Shown: positions 17,720-26,383 of the stretch, piece after piece
Position numbering within the stretch: position 1 is the first letter of the stretch
How the letters are laid out: each line of letters starts with the position of its first letter
Assembly (NCBI GenBank): GCA_964621215.1
Contig: CAZULF010000001.1
Span: 1 to 55,971 of the forward strand
Reading direction: 5' to 3'
DNA: 55,971 bases
Origin: CAZULF01 sp964621215
Lineage (GTDB): Bacteria > Pseudomonadota > Gammaproteobacteria > UBA1113
The notes under the pieces: generated by a model
What the model was told of the DNA's origin: nothing
The model's database searches: none
The model's input: the letters and a program-made list of their open reading frames with translations, nothing else
Made by a program: the position numbers and the translations under genes

Positions 17720-19423
17720 CTACCTTACCGAAACCACCTCAAATTGACAATTTGCTTTTTTCCCATCAAAAGCTAATCCAACGGTGAAGACGGTGTTTAT
17801 ATAATCATGTTGTTTAATAGTAGTAATATAATGATTCAGCTGAATTTGTTTCAATGCGGTTTTTGCCACGTTTTCCAACGTTTCATTTTTATAAACGTGT
17901 TTAAATTCTAAAATAAAAGCTTGGTGTTTGTTTTTATCTTTAGGAATTAACAGCAAATCAGGTCGACCATAACCGCTTTCTCGGTTGGATTCTATGTAAT
18001 AGCTTTCAATTAAAGAGGAGGTGAGTGCCAACATAAAACCATGGTAAAATGCTTCGGGTTGGTTACCATAATCATGAACACTAGCAACTGTTTGTAAAAA
18101 TTCGCTTAAGTCAGTTTCAAATTTCTCAACATTACCTTCGAGTAAATTATTCAACAAATGTGTGAGCCGTCTTTGATTTGAAGGCGATTGAATCCAAGAT
18201 AAAAAATAATCTTCATATAATGCGAGAATTTCTTGATTGGGAATGGCAAGCTGACACAGGAATAGGGTTCTTACGGGGGTGATTGATTCAACTTTCAAAT
18301 GCCCGGTATAAAGTAGTAAACTCCACAGACTGACTTCATCGTTTCTAATGTCTTCGTAACGAATGGTTTCACTGATATAGGCTTCAATCGATTTACCTTC
18401 CAACAATTGTTGGAATTTTGTTTTGATTTCAATATTGGCTTCTTCAAAAATTTGTCGCAGCATAGAGTCATCAGCGGTGTTTACCCAGTAAGGTCGTAGC
18501 TCGCCGTTATTTTTTAGTGCACTGATGATAGACCATGGATTATAAAGCGTGAGTCCGCCGATTTTATAACCATTGTACCAAGCTTTTACTGGCGCTTCAT
18601 CTTTCAGCAAACCTTGTTTGGTAAATAAAATATCGAGCTCTTCATTAGTAAAGCCAAAATGTTGCTTGTACTTATCGTTTAATACCGTGTAGACCTGAAG
18701 ATTGTTTAATCCCGATAACATGCTGTCTTTAGAAATACGTAAAATCCCTGTGAGCACACCTTTTTTTAATGCAGAATTACTTTTGAGTGCGGCACTAAAC
18801 ATATTTTTCATGAAGCCCGTCATTTCATCCAAGTAGCGATTATAGGCAGCGTTTAAGGGGGTATCATATTCATCGATGAGGATGTAGGCGGGTTGACCGT
18901 AGTGACGGTGAAGTAGTTCACTTAGTTTTTTGAGACTTTCTTCAAGCTCTTGAGTAGAGGGATCATCTTGACGAAATTTACTAAATATCGCTTTATCTGC
19001 TTCATCTAATTTGTCTGACGTTTCCAGTTCTCGATGTTGAGCATAAAGGCCCTGGATTAACAGTTTCATTTTACTGATAGCACCAGCGAAATCACGCTCC
19101 TTAATATCCTTGAAACTGACAAAAATAACCGGATATTTTCCTTGGTACTCTTTAATAAAGCGCCCACCATCCTCCTTCGCAATGACATACGAGTCAAACA
19201 TTCCTTGCGTTTTTTGCCCAAACACTTCGTCGGCAAGAAAATGATGCAGCATAGACATATTTAGGGTTTTGCCCCAACGGCGAGGGCGAGTGATGAGAAT
19301 AGCCTCTGACCCATCTTCAATAATTTCTTTAATAAACAATGTCTTATCAGCAAACAGGTAGTTATTTTCTGGGTTAACCAGCTTGCTGAAATTATCAACA
19401 CCGATAGGTAATTGCTGCGGCAT
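17720..19423 (-). CDS. AAA-ATPase-like plus PD-(D/E)XK nuclease-like protein (DUF1703 type)
   Basis: 567 residues. An N-terminal AAA-ATPase-like domain (PF09820 type) has TRPRRWGKT (residues 45-53) as its modified P-loop and YILIDEYDTPL as Walker B. A C-terminal PD-(D/E)XK-like domain (PF08011 type) has GYGRPDLLLIP and AFILEFKH. This protein family is often multi-copy in amoeba- and host-associated bacteria; its function is not established, and defence or mobile-element roles have been considered. It stands alone between the PTS operon and a divergent secreted-protein gene. Confidence 0.85.
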   Translation of the reverse strand: MPQQLPIGVDNFSKLVNPENNYLFADKTLFIKEIIEDGSEAILITRPRRWGKTLNMSMLHHFLADEVFGQKTQGMFDSYVIAKEDGGRFIKEYQGKYPVIFVSFKDIKERDFAGAISKMKLLIQGLYAQHRELETSDKLDEADKAIFSKFRQDDPSTQELEESLKKLSELLHRHYGQPAYILIDEYDTPLNAAYNRYLDEMTGFMKNMFSAALKSNSALKKGVLTGILRISKDSMLSGLNNLQVYTVLNDKYKQHFGFTNEELDILFTKQGLLKDEAPVKAWYNGYKIGGLTLYNPWSIISALKNNGELRPYWVNTADDSMLRQIFEEANIEIKTKFQQLLEGKSIEAYISETIRYEDIRNDEVSLWSLLLYTGHLKVESITPVRTLFLCQLAIPNQEILALYEDYFLSWIQSPSNQRRLTHLLNNLLEGNVEKFETDLSEFLQTVASVHDYGNQPEAFYHGFMLALTSSLIESYYIESNRESGYGRPDLLLIPKDKNKHQAFILEFKHVYKNETLENVAKTALKQIQLNHYITTIKQHDYINTVFTVGLAFDGKKANCQFEVVSVR

Positions 19424-19540
19424 AAGAAAAGCTCTCTCTACTCAAGATAATGGCACAAAGGATTTTTTAATTATAACGCATTTTTTTCGTGATTTCTTCT
19501 TCTTGATGGGACAATTTTCCAAACAGGAGGTTCAAGAGTT

Positions 19541-19568
19541 TGTCACGCCAGCCTTCGCTGGCATGACA
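19541..19568. repeat. R3-like palindrome
   Basis: TGTCACGCCAGC, CTTC, GCTGGCATGACA: an imperfect palindrome with one mismatched pair, sharing the GCCAGCGAAGG core (read on the minus strand) with 8741-8786. It lies in the 234-bp divergent spacer 19424-19657, where I see no gene. Confidence 0.75.
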
Positions 19569-19657
19569 ATATTCGTTTTTTGTTTCCGGCAAAGCCCTAG
19601 TAACGCCCTGCAAAACAGGTTAATGTTATAGCAAGGTAATTGACTCAAGGAGTGACC

Positions 19658-20374
19658 ATGATTGCTAAACTAACCACCGCCGCTCTGGCTTTATTTTCTT
19701 GTTCGTTGGCCTTAGCCGATGGGCCTGCGCCCGTTATCCCGATTGGGCAATACCCCAGTTTAAATATTGTGCATTACCAGGCCAGTGTTGAGCAGTGGGT
19801 GACGACCCAAACCGCATTGGTGACGATGGGTGTGGATGCGAGTTTAAATCAATCGGGGATGGATAACATCCAATCGCAAGTGAATGCGAGCTTGAAAAAA
19901 TTGGCGGATAATGTGAATTGGCAAATGACAACTTATGAACGTAATCAGGATGCTTCTGGGTTAGAGAAATTACATATTGAAGAGCAGGCGCGTTTGACGT
20001 CAAATCAACTTACTAATATTCGTACTAGCACGGATAAATTGAGTCAGCCGGGTGTTAAATATTCGATTATTGATATTCAATTCACACCGAGCTTGGCAGA
20101 AATGCAAGCGGTGAACGATAGCTTGCGGGCGCAGTTATACGATAAAATTAAGCAGGAAGTGAATCTGTTAAATAAAACTTATGATCAGAAGTTTTATGTG
20201 AATGATGTCGAGTTTTATAGTGGCGATATCCAGCCACTGCAGTCGAATAATACTAATGGTTATAAAACCATGGCCTTAGCCGCTGCACCGGCACCGCAAC
20301 CCGCAGCAACGATGAGTCAGCGCTTAGTGATGAGTGCAGATGTGACGCTTGCATCGACGATTGCTGCGAAGTAA
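19658..20374 (+). CDS. Secreted protein, possibly SIMPL/DUF541-like
   Basis: 238 residues. A signal peptide (MIAKLTTAALALFSCSLALA) is followed by a soluble domain. AAGGAG sits five bases before ATG 19658, favouring it over the ORF's earlier start. The pattern VTTQTALVTMGVDASLNQ, then a paired-residue stretch and EEQARLTSNQLTNIR, recalls SIMPL-domain (DUF541) periplasmic proteins, but the match is weak by eye. The tail is Ala/Pro-rich. The amidase gene starts ten bases after its stop, so the two are likely co-transcribed. Confidence 0.75.
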   Translation: MIAKLTTAALALFSCSLALADGPAPVIPIGQYPSLNIVHYQASVEQWVTTQTALVTMGVDASLNQSGMDNIQSQVNASLKKLADNVNWQMTTYERNQDASGLEKLHIEEQARLTSNQLTNIRTSTDKLSQPGVKYSIIDIQFTPSLAEMQAVNDSLRAQLYDKIKQEVNLLNKTYDQKFYVNDVEFYSGDIQPLQSNNTNGYKTMALAAAPAPQPAATMSQRLVMSADVTLASTIAAK

Positions 20375-20383
20375 GAAACTGCC

Positions 20384-21844
20384 ATGCAATTCGACTACAC
20401 GCATTACGATGCCATTGGATTAGCAGAACTAGTTAAAACAAAGCAAGTGACATCGCTTGAAGTATTGGAAGCGAGTATTCACCAAATCGAATTAATCAAT
20501 CCCAAACTGAATGCAGTCAATTTAAAGCTGTATGATGTGGCTTACGCACAAGTCGAGCAATTAAATTTGAATGCACCTTTCGCAGGCGTGCCGATTTTAA
20601 TAAAAGACTTGTTGGCTGATTATAAAGGCTTTCCAACCAGTTACGGTAGTCAATGGTTAAAACACATTCCTGCATTGCAAGACAGTGATTTAGTCGCGCG
20701 TTATAAACAAGCGGGTTTTATTATCGTCGGTAAAACCAATGTACCGGAGTTCGGTTTAGGTGCGGTGACAGAACCTACTGCATTTGGTGCTACACACAAC
20801 CCCTGGCTCAAGGGCTATACACCCGGTGGATCCAGCGGCGGTAGTGCAGCGGCGGTAGCGGCAGGCATGGTGCCATTGGCGCACGGTAATGATGGTGGTG
20901 GTTCGATTCGTATTCCAGCCTCTTGTTGCGGCTTATTTGGCTTAAAACCCACCCGCGGTTGCACACCAACGGGAACATCTCCCGTTAATCGTGATTGGCA
21001 AGGTTTGATTGTCGAGCATGTATTAACGCGAACGGTGAGGGACAGTGCGGCATTGCTAGATCTATCGTGCATGACTCCGCAACTACCCTCCTATCATCGA
21101 GTAATCGAAACACCCCCCAAACGATTGCGTATTGGATATATCTCAAAACCTATATTGGGTCATGCAGAAACACATGCAGATTGTGTTGCTGCATTGAATC
21201 ATACCATTGCTCAGTGTCTTGCGTTAGGGCATTCAGCCAAAGAAATACAATTTCCTTATCAAGCGGAGACGATGCAACGTGCATGGGGAGTGATTAGTTC
21301 AACCGAAGTTAACACCACGTTGAAATTATTTGCTGCACAAATAGGGCATAAACCCAAACATGGCGAGCTGGAATTAGTCACTCAAATTATTGCTCAGCTG
21401 GGTCAACATCACACTGCTGCAGAATTTACCCAAGCGCTTGCGGTAATGAAACAATCACAGCAACAAATCGAAGCGTTGTTTAGTGATGTCGATATTATTT
21501 TAACACCAGTATTGGCACGACCACCAGTTGAAGAAGGTTTCTTCCAACCTAAACCCTATGAAAAAGTCATATTAGATTTTTTAACGTATATGCCAGTGAG
21601 TTTCGTACTGAACCAACTACAAAAAGAAATGGCGAAGAAAGTATTTAGCTATGTGGCTTTTACTCCGATATGTAATTTAAGCGGACATCCGGCTATGTCG
21701 GTGCCGTTGTATTGGAATGCACAAGGATTACCGATAGGTTCGCATTTTATCGGGCGTTGGAACGATGAAGCTACATTGCTGCAATTGGCGGCGGAGTTAG
21801 AAGATGCGTTTCCGTGGGGGGAGAAGTATAAGTTATTGAGGTGA
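20384..21844 (+). CDS. Amidase-signature family amidase
   Basis: 486 residues. The Ser-cisSer-Lys triad is K74 (ILIKDL), S150 (TPGGSSGGS) and S174 (GGGSIRIPASC), with spacing matching the family. The enzyme hydrolyses carboxylic amides; substrate is unknown. It is not GatA-like in context (no gatB/C) and resembles fatty-acid-amide or 6-aminohexanoate-type amidases. A palindrome follows seven bases after its stop. Confidence 0.9.
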   Translation: MQFDYTHYDAIGLAELVKTKQVTSLEVLEASIHQIELINPKLNAVNLKLYDVAYAQVEQLNLNAPFAGVPILIKDLLADYKGFPTSYGSQWLKHIPALQDSDLVARYKQAGFIIVGKTNVPEFGLGAVTEPTAFGATHNPWLKGYTPGGSSGGSAAAVAAGMVPLAHGNDGGGSIRIPASCCGLFGLKPTRGCTPTGTSPVNRDWQGLIVEHVLTRTVRDSAALLDLSCMTPQLPSYHRVIETPPKRLRIGYISKPILGHAETHADCVAALNHTIAQCLALGHSAKEIQFPYQAETMQRAWGVISSTEVNTTLKLFAAQIGHKPKHGELELVTQIIAQLGQHHTAAEFTQALAVMKQSQQQIEALFSDVDIILTPVLARPPVEEGFFQPKPYEKVILDFLTYMPVSFVLNQLQKEMAKKVFSYVAFTPICNLSGHPAMSVPLYWNAQGLPIGSHFIGRWNDEATLLQLAAELEDAFPWGEKYKLLR

Positions 21845-21850
21845 GAGAAA

Positions 21851-21881
21851 CCTGGATTCCGCTTCGCTTCATCCAGGCTAC
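21851..21881. repeat. R1 palindrome, likely bidirectional terminator
   Basis: CCTGGAT and ATCCAGG form the stem of a short R1 copy between the convergent amidase and rplS genes. On the plus strand it is followed by CTACATTTTATTGTTT, on the minus strand by TTTCTCTC, both compatible with termination. Confidence 0.7.
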
Positions 21882-21905
21882 ATTTTATTGTTTCAAATAA
21901 AAAAC

Positions 21906-22313
21906 TTATTCTGCAGTAACATCGTCCGCAGTATTATTAGCCACGCCGTTAGCAGAGCTAGTACGGCCCAGTAATTTTTCTTTAATACGCGCAGCACGTC
22001 CGCTCAATGCACGTAAGTAGTATAATTTAGCGCGGCGTACATCACCACGACGTTTTACTACAATGCTTTCGATCAATGGGCTGTAAGTTGGAAATACGCG
22101 TTCTACACCTTCGCCATGGGAAATTTTACGGACGGTAAAAGCGGAGTTAAAACCACGGTTACGTTTAGCAAGGACAACGCCTTCGAAAGCTTGCACACGC
22201 TCGCGATCGCCTTCCTTAACTTTGATGTTAACAATGACAGTATCGCCAGGGGCAAATTCTGGGACACTTTTCTGCATCTGTTCAGTTTCAATTTGGTGAA
22301 TAATGTTGCTCAT
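21906..22313 (-). CDS. rplS: 50S ribosomal protein L19
   Basis: 135 residues, about 20 longer than the E. coli protein because of an Ala/Asn/Thr-rich C-terminal tail. The conserved core FAPGDTVIVNIKVKEGDRER, FEGVVLAKRNRG, and IVVKRRGDVRRAKLYYLR is intact. It is last of the rpsP-rimM-trmD-rplS operon, three bases after trmD. Confidence 0.97.
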   Translation of the reverse strand: MSNIIHQIETEQMQKSVPEFAPGDTVIVNIKVKEGDRERVQAFEGVVLAKRNRGFNSAFTVRKISHGEGVERVFPTYSPLIESIVVKRRGDVRRAKLYYLRALSGRAARIKEKLLGRTSSANGVANNTADDVTAE

Positions 22314-22316
22314 GTT

Positions 22317-23051
22317 TTACTCCGATTTTCCTATAAACTCATCTAACAATTGCTGCTGCTCAGCAGTAAGCTGCAACTTTTCCAATAACTCTGGGCGACG
22401 CTGCCACGTTCTTGTCAGTGACTGCTGCATACGCCAACGGGCGATTTCAGCATGATTTCCACTTAACAACACGGGCGGCACTGCCTGACCATTAAATACT
22501 TCAGGACGTGTATAGTGAGGGCAATCCAGCAATCCGGCAGCGAAGGAATCTTCTGCTGCAGAATCAGCGTGCCCCAACACGCCGGGAATTAATCGGCTAA
22601 TGGTATCAATCACCACTAATGCCGCAAATTCACCACCACTTAACACATAATCACCTATCGACCATTCTTCATCGATATAGTCAGTGACAATTCGTTCATC
22701 GATACCTTCATAACGTCCACACACCAGAATAACGCTAGCTTGCTCCTGCGCTGTCCGCGCCACCGCTTGCGTAAACGGTTTGCCTTGTGGGCTGAGGTAC
22801 ACGACTTTCGTGTTTGGTCTCATGGCTTGTTTAGCTGCTGTAATCGCAGCAGCTAAAGGTTCAGCCAACATCACCATGCCCGGGCCGCCACCATAAGGGC
22901 GATCATCAACATGATGATGTTTATCTATACTGTAGTCGCGTGGATTGAACTGGGTAACGGTTAATAATTCCCGTTCCAGCGCGCGCCCAACGACGCCATA
23001 ATTTAAGACATCAAAGATGTCTGGAAATAATGTGACGATGCCAAATTGCAT
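22317..23051 (-). CDS. trmD: tRNA (guanine-N1-)-methyltransferase TrmD
   Basis: 244 residues from ATG 23051 (MQFGIVTLFPDIF), the usual start; the longer frame to 23105 runs back into rimM. The knotted AdoMet site is LVCGRYEGIDER and SIGDYVLSGGE. It methylates G37 of tRNAs to prevent frameshifting. Confidence 0.97.
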   Translation of the reverse strand: MQFGIVTLFPDIFDVLNYGVVGRALERELLTVTQFNPRDYSIDKHHHVDDRPYGGGPGMVMLAEPLAAAITAAKQAMRPNTKVVYLSPQGKPFTQAVARTAQEQASVILVCGRYEGIDERIVTDYIDEEWSIGDYVLSGGEFAALVVIDTISRLIPGVLGHADSAAEDSFAAGLLDCPHYTRPEVFNGQAVPPVLLSGNHAEIARWRMQQSLTRTWQRRPELLEKLQLTAEQQQLLDEFIGKSE

Positions 23052-23055
23052 CGCA

Positions 23056-23580
23056 TTAAAACTCCGGATCCCAGTCAACGATGATTTGCTGCAAAGTAGG
23101 GTCAATTTTCATGACATAATGATCGCGTACTAATGGAATTAGGTGTTCTTTGGCACCTTTTACCACTAAAATGTCATTGCTACCTGTTCGTAACAGGCTA
23201 TCTACTTTACCTAAATCCACACCGTTGCTGGTAAGCACTTGCATGCCTATCAAATCACACCAAAAATATTCATCTTTGGCTAGCTTGGGTAATTGTGAAC
23301 GATGAATCGCCAATTCCGTGCCCGTTAACAAGCGGGCAGATTCTGGCGTATCATATCCCTCAATATGCGCAACAATGCTATTAGCATGTAGTCGCATATC
23401 CGTAATCGGCAGCGTGACCCATTGCTCACCTTGCTTATAAAATAAGGGTGAGTAATCCAGCAAGTTATCGATTGGGTCGGTAAAAGAATTGACTTTCAAC
23501 CAGCCCTGAATGCCATAGGTTTTACCTAACTGTCCAATGGCAATATAACTTACTTTGTCAGTCTGCACTGCACCAGTCAC
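23056..23580 (-). CDS. rimM: Ribosome maturation factor RimM
   Basis: 174 residues. The N-terminal domain has IGQLGKTYGIQGWLKVNSFTD, and the PRC-barrel has EYFWCDLIGMQV and the late HLIPLVRDHYV. It assists 30S maturation by binding S19. Four bases separate it from both rpsP and trmD. Confidence 0.96.
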   Translation of the reverse strand: MTGAVQTDKVSYIAIGQLGKTYGIQGWLKVNSFTDPIDNLLDYSPLFYKQGEQWVTLPITDMRLHANSIVAHIEGYDTPESARLLTGTELAIHRSQLPKLAKDEYFWCDLIGMQVLTSNGVDLGKVDSLLRTGSNDILVVKGAKEHLIPLVRDHYVMKIDPTLQQIIVDWDPEF

Positions 23581-23584
23581 TTAA

Positions 23585-23851
23585 TTAAGCCGCTTTCTCT
23601 TCTTGAGCTGTTTTCTTAAATTCAGCTATCAGGCTCTTCACGCGATCGCTAGCCTGAGCGCCTTTACCAACCCATTCGTTGATCTTGTTCAGATCCAGCT
23701 TCAAGCGGGTTTCGCCGCCAGTAGCAACCGGGTTGAAATAGCCCAATGTTTCAAGGTTACGGCCATCACGGGCACAACGCTTGTCAGCCGCAACTACATG
23801 ATAAAATGGACGTTTTTTAGCGCCACCTCGGGTCAAACGAATAACTACCAT
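23585..23851 (-). CDS. rpsP: 30S ribosomal protein S16
   Basis: 88 residues. MVVIRLTRGGAKKRPFYHVV and the DGRNLETLGYFNP segment are diagnostic. First gene of the operon; the 138-bp gap to ffh contains its promoter region, in which I could not fix the boxes. Confidence 0.97.
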   Translation of the reverse strand: MVVIRLTRGGAKKRPFYHVVAADKRCARDGRNLETLGYFNPVATGGETRLKLDLNKINEWVGKGAQASDRVKSLIAEFKKTAQEEKAA

Positions 23852-23989
23852 AATGTAATTCTATCCTCTAATAACTAATCTAGAGCAGGGTATGAACACC
23901 TCTGCCATCATGAGACCGCGTATTCTACGCAAAAAAGCATCAAATTAGAAGCCCTTTTTGCAAATAATTTGAGGGCCTGTTAACTCTGC

Positions 23990-25354
23990 CTACATCGGCG
24001 GTAACAACCCCGGTGGCATTTTGCCCTTCATCTGACGCAGCATATTACTCATACCGCCTTTAGTGAACTTCTTCATGGTATGTTGGATTTGAGTAAATTC
24101 TTTTAATAAGCGGTTTACCTCTTGGATACTGGTGCCCGAGCCAGCGGCAATCCGGCGTTTCTGGGAGTTTTTGATAAAATCAGGATGGCGGCGTTCTTTA
24201 CGCGTCATAGAGTGAATAATGGCTTTTTTCTTTTTAAAAACACTTTCATCAATTTTATTTTTCAGATTCGCAGGTAGCGAGCCCATACCAGGCAATTTAT
24301 CCATTAATTTGCCAATACCGCCCATATTTTCCATTTGGTCGAGTTGATCCAAGAAGTCTTCAAGATCAAAGCCTTTGCCTTTTTTGATTTTTTTAGCCAG
24401 TTTTTCGGCTTTGTCGCGATCTACGTGTTTTTCAGCTTCTTCCACTAAAGACACGATATCACCCATATCAAGAATACGTGAAGCAATACGTTCTGGATGA
24501 AAGACTGATAAGGCCTGGGTTTTTTCGCCTACACCAATAAATTTAATCGGTTTGCCGGTAATTGCTCGAATCGATAAAGCAGCACCACCACGCGCATCAC
24601 CATCGGCTTTTGTTAAAATCACGCCAGTAAGAGGCAATGCATCCCCGAAGGCTTTTGCGGTGTTAGCCGCATCTTGTCCTGTCATGCTATCGACAACAAA
24701 TAAGGTTTCGATAGGATTAACTGCAGCGTGTAACGCTTTAATTTCTGTCATCATGTCTTCGTCGACATGCAAACGACCTGCCGTATCGATAATAACGACG
24801 TCAATAAATTTCAATTTGGCAGCTTTAATGGCTTCTATAGCAATATCAACCGGTTTTTGATGGGTATGGCTCGGGTAAAAATGAGCTTCAATACTGGTGG
24901 CTAGGGTTTCAAGCTGTTTGATAGCCGCTGGGCGATAGACGTCGGTGCTAACTAGCATCACGGATTTTTTCATTTGTTCTTGTAACCAACGCGCTAATTT
25001 TGCCGTGCTGGTGGTTTTACCCGAGCCTTGTAAACCGGCCATCAAAATAACGGCGGGAGGGGTAGTATTTAATTGTAATTCTTGGTTTTCCGCGCTCATC
25101 ATCGCGACCAGTTCATCATTGACGATTTTAATCAATGCTTGACCAGGGGTTAGGCTTTTTAAGACATCTTGGCCGAGAGCTTGTTCTTTGACTTTATCAA
25201 TAAACTCACGTGCGACAGGAAGCGCAACATCGGCTTCTAATAACGCAGTCCGAACTTCACGCAATGTTTCTTGCATATTTTCAGGTGTTAACCGGCCAAT
25301 ACCGCGCAAGTTGCGAATAGTTGTATTGAGGCGTTCAGTCAGGTTTTGAAACAT
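23990..25354 (-). CDS. ffh: Signal recognition particle protein Ffh
   Basis: 454 residues from ATG 25354 (MFQNLTERLN), preceded by GGAGTCTTCTT. The NG GTPase domain has GLQGSGKTT, DTAGRL and TKADGDARGG; the C-terminal M domain is methionine-rich (GGMSNMLRQMKGKMPPGLLPPM). It targets membrane proteins to the Sec translocon with 4.5S RNA. The longer open frame upstream to 25522 translates an R1 repeat and is not real. Confidence 0.97.
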   Translation of the reverse strand: MFQNLTERLNTTIRNLRGIGRLTPENMQETLREVRTALLEADVALPVAREFIDKVKEQALGQDVLKSLTPGQALIKIVNDELVAMMSAENQELQLNTTPPAVILMAGLQGSGKTTSTAKLARWLQEQMKKSVMLVSTDVYRPAAIKQLETLATSIEAHFYPSHTHQKPVDIAIEAIKAAKLKFIDVVIIDTAGRLHVDEDMMTEIKALHAAVNPIETLFVVDSMTGQDAANTAKAFGDALPLTGVILTKADGDARGGAALSIRAITGKPIKFIGVGEKTQALSVFHPERIASRILDMGDIVSLVEEAEKHVDRDKAEKLAKKIKKGKGFDLEDFLDQLDQMENMGGIGKLMDKLPGMGSLPANLKNKIDESVFKKKKAIIHSMTRKERRHPDFIKNSQKRRIAAGSGTSIQEVNRLLKEFTQIQHTMKKFTKGGMSNMLRQMKGKMPPGLLPPM

Positions 25355-25395
25355 AAGAAGACTCCATTGACCTAATAAAATTGACATGGCAGCAC

Positions 25396-25473
25396 GTAGC
25401 CTGGATGGAGCGAAGCGGAATCCGGGTTTTCTATTCAAGAACCCCGGATTCCGCTTCGCTCCATCCAGGCTAC
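25396..25473. repeat. R1 palindrome, full copy
   Basis: Two 31-base arms (25396-25426 and 25443-25473) are perfect reverse complements around a 16-base loop. It lies in the divergent spacer between ffh and ypjD (25355-25591), so it is not a terminator of either gene. Confidence 0.95.
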
Positions 25474-25591
25474 GTATCTCGATATAACTCGGCAGTATAT
25501 TCCGAACAAGCATCCGCAGCAATAGATTTCCGTAGGCCGAAATTTTCGATATAATGGTAAATCTATTAACTTTTCAGATCAGCATCAAAAT

Positions 25592-26374
25592 ATGCATGAC
25601 GTCAATATCTTATTAACCATCCTGCTCTACGCCATTGCCAATTTTGCGCTGTGGAGCACTGTCCGCCGTGCTTTTACTCCAGCTTGGTTGTGGCGAGTGC
25701 CGGCCTGTGCGGCCTTGTTATTACACGGCTTTTTATTGTATCAGTGGATTGATCATGGTCATCTGCAAGATTTAGCATGGTCCAATATCTTGTCTATGAC
25801 AGCATGGTTATCTGGAATTTTGATCGTGTTAATTAGCACGGTCCGGCCAGTACAAAACCTGACATTGTTGATTTTCCCCTTAGCTATTATCACGATGGTG
25901 ATACGGCATTATTGGCTTATTTCTGAGTGGTTTGACACTCAAGCGAATGTAGGTCTATTGATACATGTGCTGTTATCGATTTTGGCATTAAGCGTTTGGT
26001 GGATAGCGCTGATTCAAGCCTTATTGCTGACGTTACAAAATTATTTGCTGCGTCGTCAGATTAATCTGCATTGGCTCAGCTTTTTACCGGCAGTGGAAAG
26101 CATGGAAAGTTTGTTTTTCCAATTTATCATAGTCGGCTTTATTTTGCTTACGGTCACACTAATTTCCGCATTTTTATTAGCAGGGCAAACCACGGGCACC
26201 TATTTTACTGTAAAAGCAGTATTGAGCGGATTAGCCTGGGTTTTGTATGCTATTTTGTTGGTGGGTCGTTACGGGTATAATTGGCGTGGAACCCAGGTGA
26301 TTCAAGGCGCGGTGCTGGGGTTTGCTTTATTAATTATTGCGTATACTATTAGCGCAGCGATGTTATTCTTTTAG
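25592..26374 (+). CDS. ypjD: YpjD-type inner membrane protein (CcsA-like)
   Basis: 260 residues with about eight transmembrane helices, the WWIALIQALLLTLQN region and a conserved RGTQVI near the C-terminus, as in the cytochrome c assembly-like YpjD proteins. The ffh-ypjD-corC/hlyC order is common in gammaproteobacteria. A TATAAT at 25550-25555 lies about 40 bases upstream. Exact function is unknown. Confidence 0.9.
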   Translation: MHDVNILLTILLYAIANFALWSTVRRAFTPAWLWRVPACAALLLHGFLLYQWIDHGHLQDLAWSNILSMTAWLSGILIVLISTVRPVQNLTLLIFPLAIITMVIRHYWLISEWFDTQANVGLLIHVLLSILALSVWWIALIQALLLTLQNYLLRRQINLHWLSFLPAVESMESLFFQFIIVGFILLTVTLISAFLLAGQTTGTYFTVKAVLSGLAWVLYAILLVGRYGYNWRGTQVIQGAVLGFALLIIAYTISAAMLFF

Positions 26375-26383
26375 GAGACCAGT

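Noticed and set aside
19383..19631. 82-codon plus-strand ORF
   Set aside because: Overlaps the start of the opposite ATPase gene and translates a palindrome; the real gene begins at 19658.
25355..25522. N-terminal extension of ffh (56 extra residues)
   Set aside because: It translates the R1 palindrome and has no homology to Ffh; a good ribosome binding site precedes ATG 25354.
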